This document shows, piece after piece, positions 12,501-25,690 of a stretch of 64,000 bases of DNA. The translations under genes and the position numbers were made by a program. Position 1 is the stretch's first letter. The number at the start of each line of letters is the position of its first letter. Below the pieces are notes generated by a model. That model did not search any database and was not told the DNA's origin. It saw only the letters and a program-made list of their open reading frames with translations. The stretch spans positions 62,001 through 126,000 of the forward strand of contig JAACJK010000169.1 of the NCBI GenBank assembly GCA_013368325.1, read 5' to 3'. This DNA comes from Ephemerocybe angulata. Lineage: Eukaryota > Basidiomycota > Agaricomycetes > Agaricales > Psathyrellaceae.

Positions 12501-12661
12501 CAACCATGGGGTATGTACATGGATGTGAAACCATCAGTGAGTTCAATTCGCGAAGGCCATGAAGTCCGATAAGGTACGCCGACTACTATCAGTCATTCAC
12601 TTTATCTACCAGATTACCCCGACAGCCAGTACCAAGGTGTCCGCCATCCATGATATGATGC
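9549..12661. other. GC-rich stretch without a recognisable gene
   Basis: Both strands have short open frames (for example 10528-10899 minus, 10562-10783 plus) that are Ser/Pro/Arg-rich and lack motifs. No continuous spliced model could be built. Composition resembles decayed coding DNA, as in 17.7-20.3 and 24-26 kb. AT-rich short stretches lie around 12.2-12.4 kb. Confidence 0.4.
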
Positions 12662-13196
12662 TTAATCCTCGCACACAACGTCTTCGAAGACCCACTCCGT
12701 GTTGGAGAATGTCGTCTCAGTCTTTCCCTTCAAATCCCGAAGGAACACCCTCGCTCCGTCTTCAGTGAAGTTCGCCGCCCAGACGCCGAGGTTCCTGAAT
12801 TTGCCGCGCTTGGCCTCCTCGTCGACTTCGATAATCTCGGAGCCTCTGTTCTATAGATGTGATCGATGGTCAACTTCTTCGTATCAATGAGGGCTTCGGC
12901 CCACGTACATTTCCATTGGTCGTCTGTCTGAGGAGAGGGACGATCGAGACTGTGGAAATATATGAGAGTTCCGCAGGGTCAGCGTAACACGATTAGATTC
13001 AGGGAGGAGACGCACGCCATCCAAATTCGTCAAGGAGTTGGATTTCCCAGAACTCCCTCTGGGTGGTGACGGTGTAGGTACATGCAACCGTCCACGGCAG
13101 GGTCTCCTCTTGCCTGGAGGAGATAGCTGCAGCGTGCGCAGAAGACACCGCGAGCGCAACGGTAGAGAGGAGGGAAAGGGTGGACTTGAAATGCAT
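12662..13196 (-). CDS. Small secreted protein, 3 exons, unknown family
   Basis: Exons 13196-13016, 12949-12909 and 12850-12662 join in frame to about 136 aa. The start MHFKSTLSLLSTVALAVSSA is a classic signal peptide with cleavage likely near HAAAIS. The mature part includes WTVACTYTVTTQREFW, a 14-residue middle exon, and EIIEVDEEAKRGKFRNLGVW; it ends in FEDVVCED. Two cysteines could form one disulphide. Introns are 66 and 58 nt with GTGCGT/CACAG and GTACGT/TATAG boundaries. No family was recognised. Exported from the cell on sequence grounds; function unknown. Confidence 0.75.
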
Positions 13197-14676
13197 CTGG
13201 TGTAGAAGATGTGTGTCGGTCGTATGTAGGGAAGCTGAGGTAACTTTCGCTGGTTTTTAGGTCTTTATTGCAACTGAATTTTATACCTGAACCTATACCT
13301 CATTGTTGCTGGTGCGAGTTACCCGTCAGCCCGACACGGAGAGTCACAAGGGACCTTCTTCTCTCTACAAATTGTTGGAATCTCACTGTAACAATTTCTG
13401 AGACGGACATAGGAGCACGCCATGTGCGTTGGTGAGTCCGAAGAAGCAGTTCTGTTAAAGATGGCTCACCAATCTTGCCCAGTAGAAACCTCGGGAAGGG
13501 GGCTTTTGGCCGTCGTGCGAGAACTTCTGAGCTAAGTCTCTTGTTCTTCGCTGACGCCGTCGCTCAGTCGGCCATGCGTATCAGCACCCAGACCGAATAT
13601 TTTTACGACATCAGCGGTGTGCGGCCCGGTGAAGGGTGTCGTCGATCACCTGGAGCAGTCCCTGTAGGTGCGCGAGTCACATATGGATCCGTAGGGCTTA
13701 GTCCAGGGGCGCTACACTCGCACAGGCGGTACCAGGTAGAAAAACAGTCCTTGAACTCGTCAAGTTTGCTTCCGACTTGGATGCACGGCCAATGGGGTGG
13801 TTTGGCCGCTCTGACAGCAACTTCTCATCCAGCCGAATGAAGAACTTGTGCTCAGTATTCGAGGCTCCACCGACTCGGATATCTGCTTCTTGACATAGAA
13901 CAACGGGGGTGATACTCAGGGTGTCTCGGTGAGGTCGGGACCATCGGAGATCAAAACCGGATTCAATTAGCGCCCATAACGGGCCGCATCAAGGCCACGT
14001 TCCGTTAACCGACGCGTCCAAGATTGAACAAGACTCCAGGTCGTGCCCTTGACCCGACGCTATATAGTACATTCATTTGAGGCCCCTCACACGGCAGGGT
14101 AAACTAAAGTCACACCATCAGCCTTAAAACCCTATACCCAGGGCCATAGCCGTTCGAGAAACAAGTCGTAAGCTTGGGATTCCCGCGTGGACATACCCCG
14201 CACGCCCAACGGCATTTCAATTCGGATAGAGTGGAAAGCGACAAGTTTAAGCGCGTGGCACGAAGGCCATTCGTGCCAAGGAGATGTCGGAGATGAGAGG
14301 GAGTACTTAGAGAAGTGGTAATGACTGTGACCGTGCCGTAGGCGCCCGTGTGGGCATGTCAGGCAAGTAGTGGGTACGAGTACGTAGAACGGTAGAGACA
14401 ATCAAAATTCTTTCCATGCACAAGGCTTGGTCGACCTTTCCCGCACTAACGTAGCGGTTAGAGTAGATAAGTGGGCACACAATGCCGTATTTATCAGCGC
14501 GCCATGCGTGGCGACATCTCGCGGGACATGGGACAGGACAGGAGGTCTGTAAAGCGTTCATATTTCGGGATGACTTCACCGACCTCATGCCAATATAAAG
14601 TGAGATATCAATTTCTCTATTCTGAGTATACCTCCTCCAATATTCACACTTCAGCACTCCAAGCATAACTCGAGAT
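13197..14676. other. Intergenic, promoter of the M36 protease, no supported gene
   Basis: Short frames at 13475-13840 and on the minus strand at 14132-14693 lack motifs. A TATAAA at 14594-14599, about 80 bases before the protease start, is the only regulatory-looking site. Confidence 0.45.
14594..14599 (+). promoter_or_regulatory. TATA-like box of the M36 protease gene
   Basis: TATAAA in the context CCAATATAAAGTG, roughly 80 bases upstream of the ATG at 14677. Spacing suits a short 5' leader. Confidence 0.45.
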
Positions 14677-17053
14677 ATGGCTGCCCTTCGCAAGCTCCTT
14701 TCATCAGTGCTTCTCGCAGTTCTCTTGATCTCAGAGACGAATGCTATACCTTCCAGCGCTCCATACTCGCACGCAACTCATCATCGAAGGACAGTTGGAC
14801 GCCGCGCGCTGAAGCTTGAGCACTATAATCCCCCATCTACTTTTGAGGTAAGTCGAACACATTGAGAATTTAAAGTACTTCCGCTGATTAGACATGACAT
14901 CCAGACCTTTGGCGAGGGCCTTGTTCAGGCGGCCACTTTTGCTCCAGGTGGCCTCGATACAGAGGCCCGCACCTACGCCGCCACAAAGCTCAAAGTCGAT
15001 TACAACACTGTGGAATTTCGATCGGGGTTCACCAGGGATAAGGCTCGGCATGGATATGTTCGCCAGAAAATCGTATGGAAGCCTTCTTTATTTCCATGTA
15101 CAAGTGTCTCTGCTGATACGCCACCCGCCGTATTTAGAATGGTATCCCAGTCGCGAACGCAGTCGCCAATGTCGCCTACATGGACAATAAAGTCGTGACA
15201 TTCGGATCGTCCTTTGTCAAGCCGAGTACGTGCACCTCTCTAACTACGTCCATAGCCCTACTAAAGGCTGCAATATAGACAAGATCGCAGACCCAAAGCC
15301 GACAGTTGATCTGAAAGACGTCTTGTCGAAGATCGAGGAACAGCTCGAAGGAAAGTACAATAATCAGCCAATTTCGTTACAGTACCTCGCTCGTCCGGAT
15401 GGAAGCGTAGCACTCGTGCACGCTGTTCAGATTCAAAACGAGCAAGTCAACTCGTGGTATGAGGCATTTGTTGATGCTCATTCTGGAGAGTTGCTGTCTG
15501 CCACAGATTTTACCTACCAAGCATCTGTAGGTGGTTATATTGAGCTAGTACTACGGAGCGCTGAACTGCCCTCTAGTATCGCGTTCTGCCTATTCAGAAG
15601 CAAGATCTGCGAGGCGGCCTCGAGCTCTTGGTCGATCCCCATGATCCAATTGCATCTCCCAATGGGTGGCACTTGCTCCGCGGTGTTGCAACTACCACCA
15701 CGAGGTACGTTGATTATTGATCATTGCGTACCCCAGCTCTCTGAACGAACATCTCCAGCGGGAACAACGCCATCGCACTCAAAGCAAGCCAGACGAACCT
15801 GACGTCTCAATCCGCCGATGGTCTTATTTTTGACTACCCCTACGACACATCGCAAGAGCCTGCTACCACCATCAACATCGACGCCGCGAGGACAAATGCA
15901 TTCTACATCGCCAACCGTGTCCATGATCTCGCGTACAGATATGGGTTCACTGAGTCCGCGTTCAATTATCAGGTCGAAGGTGACTTTTCCAAGGGTGGGA
16001 AGGGCGGTGATAGGGTGTATATCAGCGTGCAGGATAGCACAGGGGTGGACAATGCGAACTTTGCCGTAGGCCCCGAGTATGTGCGCTATCGCCCTGTTAC
16101 CCTCCAGTTTTACTGACACTTATTCTCCATACAGCGGCCTTTCTGGCACAGCAAGAGTGTATATCTGGGACAAGACAACTCCCAAGCGTGATGGGTCTCT
16201 AGATAACGCGATACTTGTTCACGAGTTGACCCATGGTATCACCAGTCGTCTTACGGGAGGAGGGACTGCGAGCTGCTTACAATCCCTGGAGTCGCGTGGA
16301 CTGGGAGAGGGCTGGTCCGACGCTTTGGCTGAGTACGTTATCAGAACAGCTAAGATCCCCATGTTGCAGCCACTGAGAACTCAACCTTCAGATGGACCGA
16401 GCAGAAGGACGGAGTCGTGAGAGATTACGTTCTCGGTGACTATGTCCTCAACAACACCGCTGGTATCAGAAACAAGCCGTATTCAGTCAGCAAGTGCGTA
16501 TACATCGCTCTTTGTTCTCTCGTGCGGTGTGCTTATTCGCCTTTTATTTACCTTCAGGGATGTAAACCCCCTTACATACGCTAATGTGGCGGACGATTTT
16601 GAGGTCCACAGTATGAGCAAGGCCCGTTCCCATCAAGCTCATAATGCTTACGAATTTCGTTCTAGCAACTGGGGAGATCTGGGCGAACACACTCCACAAT
16701 ATTTATGCCAAACTGGTTGAGAAACACGGCTGGTCCTCCACCGCAATGACCAATCCGGATGGATCTGAGGGAAATATCGTATACCTCCACATATTCATCG
16801 ATGCACTTTCTCTCCAGCCTTGCAATCCAACGTGTGAGTCATTTCAGCCTTTCTTCCAGTGGTCTGAGTACTGAAACGGTAGGAAATTTTTGAAATAGTC
16901 GTACAAGCTCGCGATGCATGGATTCAAGCGGACTTCAACCGATATGGAGGAGCGAACAAGTGTTTGCTCTGGAAGGGTTTCGCTGACAAGGGCCTTGGCG
17001 TCCAAGCGGGCAACTATGTTAACGACTTCTCCGTTCCTAATGATTGCGCTTAG
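14677..17053 (+). CDS. Fungalysin-type extracellular metalloprotease (M36), 11 exons
   Basis: Secreted zinc endopeptidase. Exons: 14677-14847, 14905-15072, 15138-15225, 15279-15526, 15577-15704, 15759-16076, 16135-16332, 16392-16493, 16558-16610, 16666-16833 and 16899-17053. They sum to 1797 nt, all in phase: 598 aa, normal for the family. The N-terminus ([20 protein letters not shown]) is a signal peptide. The propeptide (FTP/PepSY-like) spans roughly residues 50-230. The catalytic domain has the zinc motif HELTH in [20 protein letters not shown] and the downstream glutamate in [12 protein letters not shown]. The C-terminal conserved blocks are [34 protein letters not shown] and [17 protein letters not shown]. 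No break was seen, so it is probably active. In other fungi this family degrades extracellular protein. Confidence 0.93.
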
Positions 17054-17744
17054 GCAAAGTACTCGGAGCTTCCATCTACTTCAGTTTGTCCCGATTTAAA
17101 TGTGCTCTCCCTACTCTCAATGATATCAGACGCGCTCCGAGTAGTTGTCTCGACTCTCCAGCGTCCCTTTGTCCATCTATTCCATCATACCATAATATAT
17201 CTGTCGTATCGCTCATATATTGAGAAGATTAATTCGCAGCACGACGAAATACGCGCTCAGAGCTGCGCGAATAAAGCCAGAACGAGTGCGTCCGAGTTGC
17301 GGTCGATAAATAGCTCATTGAGATATACTTTATTCACTGACTTGAATATACTATGATATTGCAATATGGCAGTCCGATGCGGCAACTCTACGACCTGAGA
17401 GTGCACGAGGCGTCTGGGGTCCATTTCTGGAGCGCTAGAGGCAAATAACTTGATAATCGACATAGAGAGCTTATAATCGTATACAGGGTGATCATAAATG
17501 GCTGCTTCTGTAGTCTCGTTTCTCCATGTATACCGTTCGACGTATACACGCCATACGCTGCCATGGATTGGAGCCAGGACGAGAACGAGCATCCCCGAAC
17601 ACTTTGTCATCAGATCATGATGAAGTTGAATTGAACCGGCATCAATCTTTGTTGGCTCCCACCACCACGTCCTCGTCCCCAGAGCCCCATCGCCGTACGT
17701 GTCTCCCTCTATTTGTCTGGAATACGCGCTAACAGACTTGCAGT
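17054..17744. other. Downstream of the protease, no supported gene
   Basis: A 214-codon minus-strand open frame (17257-17901) crosses this stretch but has no motif and no splice logic. It is antisense to intron-like pieces at 17700-17744 and 17881-17924. Nothing else was recognised. Confidence 0.4.
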
Positions 17745-18233
17745 AGCACCCATCCCGCCGTCTACAACGTCGGATCAGCTCCGACACATGTCGAGCTAAC
17801 GACCACACCGCCGCACCTCTCAGCGCATCCGACGCCCGTCTCGGGTCCCCAAGCTCGATCCCCTCCTCGCCAACATTTATGTACGTGACCATCTCGTCCA
17901 CTGATGCTCACTGACACTTTGCAGCCGCTCCTCGTCCTCCGCGATTCTCGAGCGCGACCTCGAGCTTCTGCTCCCGCCCTCGCCATCCCACAGCGTCAAC
18001 CCTCTCAACGCGCACCGCATCCCGCCTGCCCGCGGAACCACACAGCTTGAATCGAGCTCCCCCATCGTGTTCGACAGCGCCGCCGCCGCCCTCACCCACG
18101 TCAACACCGCCGTCGATGCTGCGTTCGAGCGTCCGGCCCATCCCTCGGCTGGTCAGTGGGCCTTGGGGGTACTTCACACCCTTGTCGCCCTTCGCCTCGT
18201 CTACACCTCTCCCGTCGCACCCGCCTTCACCTA
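17745..18233 (+). CDS. Possible gene fragment of unknown family
   Basis: Two segments, 17745-17880 and 17925-18233, are flanked by plausible introns (17700-17744 ending TTGCAG; 17881-17924 GTACGT...TTGCAG). In one frame they stay open across the junction. The readable part is Ser/Pro/Ala-rich (LERDLELLLPPSPSHSVNPL, then SPIVFDSAAAALTHVNTAVD and WALGVLHTLVALRLVYT) and stops at TAG near 18234. No family was recognised. There is no clear start, and the following GC-rich DNA holds no continuation. It may be the remains of a gene or a chance open frame. Confidence 0.3.
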
Positions 18234-18239
18234 GTCAGG

Positions 18240-20479
18240 GTTCCACGAGGACACTATCGGCCATGTTATGCTGGGGTCGACTCATGTCGATCTCGGCATC
18301 GACGCACACCCTCTCCTGCTTATCTGGGTCGTTGGAAGGGGAACGGTGGGCAAGCGGGAGGGAGTTTCAGGGACGACTGGGTTCGGGTGTGCGCGCTTTC
18401 GTCCGTTGTTGTTCCGTTCCTTTTCGTCCTCGCCTCGATAGCTCGACTCCCACTCCTCGATCATCCCAGGATTCGAGCTCCCGCGTGCGTCCTTCCATCC
18501 GTTGTCGTTCCGTCACTTCTCCTTTCCGAACACAGGATCCAAGATCGTCCGTCGACTCAGACCCTCCCGCGCTCGTACCATCCGTCTTCATTCGTCTCAG
18601 TCGCGTGCGCCTCGGCTACGGGGTCGTCTTCCGGCTTCTGTCTGGGCACGAGTTTGTGGGAGAGGTTGGAGAGTGGGGCGTTGGAGAGTGGGATGGTGCT
18701 GGAGGTTCTACCGGTTGGTGTGGGAAGGATGAAGCGGGTGGGAGGAGGAGATATAGAGGGAGAGGGGATTCGTGTGAGTCGTTGGCTTCGTGGCTCGGTG
18801 ATTGTTGGTTCTACGCCGTTCGATGACTGTCTCGGCGCCTATCACTTATGGGTGGTGCGCGCGCCGGAGCCCTGGAGCGTGTTCTACTTGCTATCAAGGT
18901 GCGCGGCGATTGCGACGGACGACTATGGAGGAGTACGAGTACGAGTGGTTCACAGCGGAGGCAGTGCGTGGATGGTGGGCGATGATGGATGGGGGAGGAG
19001 GAAGGGCGGGAATAGGGTGTGGTCAAGTGGCGGATGGGGCTCGAGGTAGTAGGGAAGTGTGGTCGATAGCACACGAGAGCCGAGAAGCGACGTGGGAAGC
19101 GGGATGGATGAGGGATGGCAGTGATGGCTTGGACAGCGGGTCTGAGACGAACGGCGTGAGTGGGGCGAGGATGCAACGACGAACGGGGCGAAATACCACC
19201 ACGACGACAGATGGCGGGAGTAGGGAGACGACGACGGGCTTGTGGTAAAGGTGGTGGGAGCATGGCGATGAGCGAGGGTGATGCGATCGTGTGATGGCTG
19301 GCGATTAAAACGGCGTACTGGCCGAGGAAAGTGAGTTCCCCGTTTCATATACGTTCGTTACGTCGGTGCTATTTGCGCCGAGCATGACTTGCATGCAGCA
19401 TGCAAGGAGGTCCGTGGGTTTGCGACGAAGCGGGATGTAGCGCTCGTCGCTAATTGATCGTTCCCTCGCCTCCTATTCGGTGAGTCTCGTTCACTTGCGT
19501 CCTCCTCCGTTTCCGTTCTTCTTCTCCTCTCCTCCCTCTCCTGTCTCTAGAGCTAGTGATCGCCGCACGCCACTGCGTCGCCCATCTGCTCTAGATAAGC
19601 GAGAGGGAGGGCGAGAGTTTGGAGGCGAAGTTGGAGAATGAGACTTGGGGGAGTGTGGGGAGGAGTTCGAGGGGCGTGCGGGGGGATGCAATGGTCGTCG
19701 TTGGAGGGAGGGTGTAAGTGGGAGAGAGAGTGACGAGGGGAGGCTGGTTTGATTGGTGAGTCGGTGTGTGGTGGTCGGGTAGGTGATGGGACTATTCGGT
19801 GCTTCGAGTTCTTCTTCATCGTCTACTCGGTTACGGCGCGTAGCACGCTGCACACTGCATGTCGGGGATCACGTCAGGTGCAATATGATGAGGGCGAGGG
19901 CGCGGGATGGGTGAAAATGGCCAGTAGATTGAGTTGGTTGTGGAAGGTGAGTTCATTCCAGGTACATACAGTTGGATGTAGCGAGCGAGTGGCATGCGCG
20001 CTGTACTTCACCGAGTGCCATCACCAGCGAGAATGTCGTGCGTCTTTCGTCTTGTCTTCATACTCTGTTTCTGCTCGCGCCTCCGTCGTACCTTAGGTTC
20101 TTGGACAATGTAAGCCGTTTTGCGTTGATTGAGGACTCCGGATGTTGCGGCGGTGCGGAACTCGCTCTCGCTCTATTCGTAGCCCGAGATAACTCGCACA
20201 GCGGTGACGACCAAGGCGGACAGTCTCGGTTCCCTGAGCTATCGTCGGTATGTCCGGATCGACGCTGGCGTTGACGAATGTGCCCTCGAGTTGGAGTAGG
20301 AGGTGTTTGTGATGATGAGATGGCTACTGCGTAGGGACAAAGCGCTGGAGGAGAAAGGGTTGGGGAGATACGTCGACGAGCCCCAATTTTCACTAAATAA
20401 TATTCAAGTCCAAAATAATTTAAAGCCATGCATGGCATGTCTTGCGAGAATGAGCTCAGCTCCGCATACTACTAGAACC
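18240..20479. other. GC-rich stretch, no convincing gene
   Basis: Contains a 297-codon plus-strand frame (18156-19049) and minus-strand frames that are Arg/Ser/Gly-rich, low in complexity and without motif. Short internal repeats such as GTTGGAGAGTGGG are present. Probably decayed DNA. Confidence 0.4.
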
Positions 20480-22248
20480 CTAAACGCCCTCGCCGTTCTG
20501 TGCTGCCTGAGTCGCTCCAGCCCCTCCCTGGGAAGGCCCCCCGGCTGGCCCCCTTGCTGGCGCCCTCCTTCGCCCGAGGCCCTCATAGCGCACCATCTCG
20601 ATTGGCTGATCCTCGAGTTCGCCGTCGTCGTCTTCCGAGTCTTCACCTGGGCGGGGAGGATCAAAGAGGATCGATGATACGGTCTTGCGCACTTCGGGAT
20701 CCTCGGTCCTCCACAAGTTGAGGAGGAGACGGTTCGCGAGGATGGGGACCACCGCATAGTTAAGACTGAGTTCAATGTGAATAGGCGGGAAAAACTGTGA
20801 GAGTTAATCCTAGACACACACCCGTCGAGAATACTATGGAGTGGAGTTAGATGTACTAGCTAGTAAGGTGATTGATGAACATGGCCGGGCTTACTTATCT
20901 GGTATATTATACCATCCAAGTCTCTAACCAAGCCTCGAGTTGAGTACGTGTGGCGAAGAAAGCAGGTAGACTGCTTACTAGTTGAAATGCACCAACCACT
21001 GCCTTGCCGAGTCGAATTGCTAAGGGCACTGCGAGTCAGGAGCACTTTAAGAGACCCACGGGATTAGGACACACCTGCGAGTGAGAGGATGTATACACCG
21101 CTATCTCGACGGAGTACGTGAAGTAACTTACACGTGCCCGGCTGGTTTCGGTACCGTACCAGGAAAATGAAGAGTGCCAAGGCAAATATACCTGAAAACG
21201 GTTCATGAGGGTTATGTGATTGAGTGAAGACGAGCAGGATTGCATTTAACATGGAATGACCTACATAAGGCCTTGGTCAGCGAGATATATCCTGCTATTA
21301 AATTTTTATTTGCATACGCGGGTGATATTCCTCCTGTGAAAGTACACGCATATCCGAGTTCTCGATCGAGCTCAGAGAGTGGGAGTGCTGCGAAATCATC
21401 TCAGCCAACGGGATAACGGCATGATGGAGCAGACCTACTGTGCACTCCTCCTGCAAAATAGCTAATTTGGATTAGATTCGCCCCCAACGTGAGTCCCTGG
21501 TCGATTTCAGTCTGTATGAGCGGTTTACAGCGGCATAAACTATCTTACCAGATATGTTGCCATAATTGGGGTGAGATAAATGAGGCGAGCACCGAGAAGC
21601 GCGTGAAGGCACAGTAGAAGTGCCACTATGGGCTCATTTAATTATTAGTTAGCAAGACAGGCTGAGTGAACCACCCTCAGCTGAATAATTGCACACTCTG
21701 AAGAGAGCTAGGTAGGCGATGAAGGTAAGCTTCTGCAGTTCAATACAATGTTTCATATATACCTAATTGCCAGATTTGATAGATGACCGTACAAGCCTGA
21801 CGCAAACGGCGTTAGTTGATATAAACACTTCAGAAGATTATGCGGTTCGGACGTACCTTTGGGGCCAGAGTGATGTAGACTCTGAATTCCGCTACAATGG
21901 CTTCAGCACATCATGCACATACGCAAGGCAGTTGTCACCCACTCAAGACAGTGACAGCATAACCCATCATTGGGAAATATCGGTTGACTAGGAATAAAGC
22001 CTTTCCCCAGCGCCACCTCCGAGGCCACATGAGGTTTAACTACGTAAGGCCTCATGTGAGCTAGGCTTCCCGGTAGCGAACGCTGCGACTGAACGCACCT
22101 CCGTTGCTACTGTAGTTAGGTAGTAATAAATCTATGAAAGTTTGCCAAATTGATATGGCGACAGTTTACTGTCCGTAGGAACTCACGAAGAAAGTCTGGA
22201 ACCCAACTTGAATGTATCATGAGCAAACTGAGCAGGCGTTGGATCCAT
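20480..22248 (-). CDS. DUF6533-type multi-pass membrane protein (exon ends partly approximate)
   Basis: An Agaricomycete integral membrane family of unknown function is read in pieces on the minus strand. A likely start is MDPTPAQFAHDTFKLG at 22248. Near 21976-22044 comes the signature LMWPRRWRWGKALFLVNRYF. Further on are EAIVAEFRVYITLAPK (about 21858-21905), a hydrophobic stretch with LLLCLHALLGARLIYLTPIM, then IFALALFIFLVRYRNQPG and LLHVLRRDSGVYILSLAG (about 21070-21190). The last exon reads LNYAVVPILANRLLLNLWR and then an acidic tail (EDSEDDDGELEDQP) ending at 20480. The order and spacing of blocks match the family (start, W-rich block, membrane helices, L-R-DS-Y helix, LLLNL tail). Several middle exons are divergent, so decay cannot be excluded. 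Confidence 0.6.
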
Positions 22249-24219
22249 AAAGTAAAGAAACACACGGTATATATACTATGGAAACAACATGAATCAGCAA
22301 TATGAACGACACATCTCATGTGCCAATGACACATACCTCTGTTCTTTGGGCCCGTGAGTAAAAGCTTATTGCCGTCTTAGAAATATCCTCTGGCGTCGGA
22401 CTCATCCTTTGAGTTGCTATTGCGATGATCAGTGAGGAGGAGTAGAGTATTGGAAGTGTGAGACTTGGTGGGACATTGGCGAGGCATCGACCCAATTATA
22501 TAGTATCGCCTTTGGGTTACCCTGCCATGTACCATCCCACTGACTCCTGGCCCCTGGGGGCCACCCGACTTTCTCTTGCTTCCCAAAGTTAGCGCCATCG
22601 GAAAGATATTAGAGTGTTGCACCGATACACTGTATAAATGATCTGGAACGCTTCCCCGCCGTTGCCCGTGTCTAATGAATTGATCATTATCTTTAGCTTT
22701 ATCTTTAGGCGTCGTCCCTTTTGGGAAGTGCCACACTTTGCTGGGGCCAATTTTAATCACGCCCAGACTGTACGATGGGGAAGAAAGGAAGCAGAGGCCT
22801 GTATATTCGCAACGAGCAACTCGTCCTTTCTGCTGGCGCCCTGCCCCTAATTCAATCACTAACTAATCTGCTCTAATGCTACTTCTATGTCGCTATCCCT
22901 GGCGTCTATCGCATCTACCGCGCTAAGGAGCACTGTGAAGGAATGCCACACCGTAAGTATCCGGGCCCTGGGCAATTGTTTAAGCCGTGGACATGAAGAA
23001 AAACCAATGGAAATCTCGGTCGTTCGCCGAGCGCTAGAAGAAGCGGTACCTTCCGAAGCACTTAGAAGAAGTGATCTTTATCCGAAAACGTGTAGGAAGC
23101 CCATTGTGATGAGATCGACGGCCGGGAGAATCTGTTCTGAAGGATGTCTTGTGACGCACATCATGCGCATCCCTTGAAGCAGCCATCGGGTATTCGAGAC
23201 CCGAAACGATGACTCCGAGGTGAAGTAGGGAGCTTGTTGTGACCAGAACTGGCACACCATGTCCAATATCCGCCCATACCTGACAGCCATTCAGGCAGCA
23301 TATATAAGACACATAATATACGTGACAATTTACAACACTTCTCCGAATACTTGCAGGTGCGAGCACATCATTAGACTGGAAACCAGGACCTTGGGGTGTG
23401 GTTCCCCATAACCCCGCTCCGTAACGGCTGGTTTTCGAGCCTAGCACATCATGACCATCGGTTAAACAATAATACCGAGTGCCCAACAAGGGTTGACTGA
23501 CCTTCGCTTCTCCCTGGCTGCGTAATTGTGCGTTTCGAGAAGATTGCATAACCTCAGATACCATGAATGGGGAAACTAAGGTCGCACCATCTGCTCAATG
23601 GGAGTGTCCTCCCATACGTCAAATCCCCTCTCACCCATCACCCGGGCCTCCACCCGAAATCCTTTTGGGGCAATTTTGAGTCGTAGTCGTTATCTCAATA
23701 CAGCTCTCTTTAATTAAAGTGATCCACAAAACGTACGAGAGGATTCAGAACAGTGCCAGATTCAACGCCATTACATCTCCTTCCCATGATTCTCAGACAT
23801 ATGACAGGGTGCCCAACGATATTTATTGAATAACATCGAGCGTCACGACTCCAAGATGGGGGAACGAGGACGCAGAGACTCAGCAACGATTAGCGTGCGC
23901 GCGTCCCCAAACAACCTCCAAGGCCGCCTCCTGTGATTCGACCAGGAGTGTCAGGGGCGATCGCCGCCGATTGATGAGCACGGGACGAAGATACAAGGTA
24001 AATGAGCGCAGGAAGGAGGGAAGGTGGACGGCAGCGTCAATGAGACCGCACAGTCCAGTTCCGAGACATCTTCTTCACCGACATGGGTGGTGGAACGACG
24101 ACAAGGATAAGCGCCGTTCGACTGGCTCTTTGCTGCGCTCGGCTTGGGCCGACGGCATTACTTCGGCATATCGTTGTTTGGCTTATTTGGTAAAGCCTTC
24201 TGAGCGCAGGAGCGACCAT

Positions 24220-24600
24220 CCTTCCTCCCTCCCTCCACCTTGGTCCTACCCACTATGGCGACTGTGCTCTTCACCCACTCCTCCTTGAGGAATACACGTT
24301 CTTCCACGCCACGGAACGCCGCTCGCGGCTCAGATGATTACCGCCTTGGCTGAATGTTCAGAATAGATTCCATTGGTGTGCGCTGACGACGGCGCGCTCA
24401 CGGAGGACGAGTACGCGTGCAGCTTGGGCGGCGTTTGGAGTAGGGCAACCGCGAGGAGGGGGGGGTACGGGATTATGTCGGTGTACTGCCCGAACATGCA
24501 CGCTCCGCGTGTCGGCGATGGCGCAGCGACTCCCGGTCGCCGTTCGTTCGGCGGGTCTGTGTATCAAGGTGCGTTTCTCCCGCTCAGAGGTATACTCACA
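24220..24600 (+). repeat. Diverged tandem duplicate, copy 1
   Basis: Shares ordered blocks with 25410-25690, including TCCTCCCTCC, GAGGAATACRCGTTC, GCTCAGATGA and CGTGTCGGCGATGGCGCA. The copies are too diverged to align without gaps by eye. Limits are approximate. Confidence 0.45.
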
Positions 24601-25409
24601 TCTAGCGTAGTGGCCCTCGCTGAGCTATCCTTTCCTCATCCTCCATACCCGTGCAGTATGGGACCGCCCTCCCTCAAGGGCTCACGCTTGCGGAGGAAGG
24701 CCTACGCGTCCGATGGGCGATAAGTTCGACGCGCAGCGCAGAGGATTCAGCTCAGCGTTGGTGGCACGATACGCTGCTCACGTTCCCGGTGCCCAGATCG
24801 GGGATGCCGCACCCCCTTCCCAAGGGTGCGTCTTCCCTTGCTTGTACTGTATACTGGTGTGTCCAGAGTCGACACTACGACTAGGTTCATCCAGCCTATT
24901 CCTCGCACATGCCCTCGACTCTCCCCGATGCTGTCGCATGTCCTTGTCTCGGACCTCCAACGCACCCTCCCACGTACCTGTGTCCCAATCGCAGGAGGAT
25001 TACTTTCTCAAATAGGATCGTCCGCCCTTACACTCGTCGTTGCAGTCGAGCGAGGAGCGATGGGGGCTAGAGTGGAGGAAAGAAGATGACTTGGTTGGGG
25101 TATACGATGGTAAGTCATTCCGTCCTCCTTTGTATTTTGCGGGTGCTCCTCCTGAGTGGACTATCGTGTGCGCATGCTGCTACATGGGCTGATACGCGTT
25201 GTATTGGGTGCTTGGCTGACTACGTTGACTGTTCTACTTGCCTCGACCCGCGGGTCGAATGACGTGCTCGGCTACCGATCTTGGGACGCACCGATTCCGC
25301 TGCATCATGATTCCGCATCTCGTTGCTTGCTTGTTTGCTGGACGCTTCTGAGGTCGCCAGTGATCCTCGCTCCCGCCCTAGACCTAAGTCATCCCCACTG
25401 TTGCAACCA

Positions 25410-25690
25410 CACTCGTTCCCTCCTTCCTTCATTTCCTATCTCGAGGAATACGCGTTCCCTCGTGGAACGGATTTGCGCTCAGATGACTCAGACCTTTGCT
25501 GAAATTTGTGGATAGCCCGAGTCCACAGTGCAGTTCGAGCTGACTCTTGAGCAGGGCGAGCCCGGGGATGTGGGCATGGGCAATCACGTCGATGTATAGT
25601 GTGAAGGTGCAGGCTCGGCGTGTCGGCGATGGCGCACCACCCTTCCGATCCCGGTTCGACCAGCGTGTCTGTGTGTGAACCGCCGTAGCC
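25410..25690 (+). repeat. Diverged tandem duplicate, copy 2
   Basis: Second copy of the block order seen at 24220-24600. The flanks are duplicated too: GGTTGGGGTATACGATGGT near 25095 resembles AGTTGGGGTATACGACGGT near 25757. Confidence 0.45.

Noticed and set aside
17257..17901. 214-codon minus-strand open frame
   Set aside because: No recognisable motif; overlaps intron-like pieces on the other strand. An open frame of this length can arise by chance.
18156..19049. 297-codon plus-strand open frame
   Set aside because: Low-complexity Arg/Ser/Gly/Val sequence, several overlapping frames equally open, no conserved block.
22377..22859. 160-codon minus-strand open frame
   Set aside because: No motif, no signal peptide, no splice logic.
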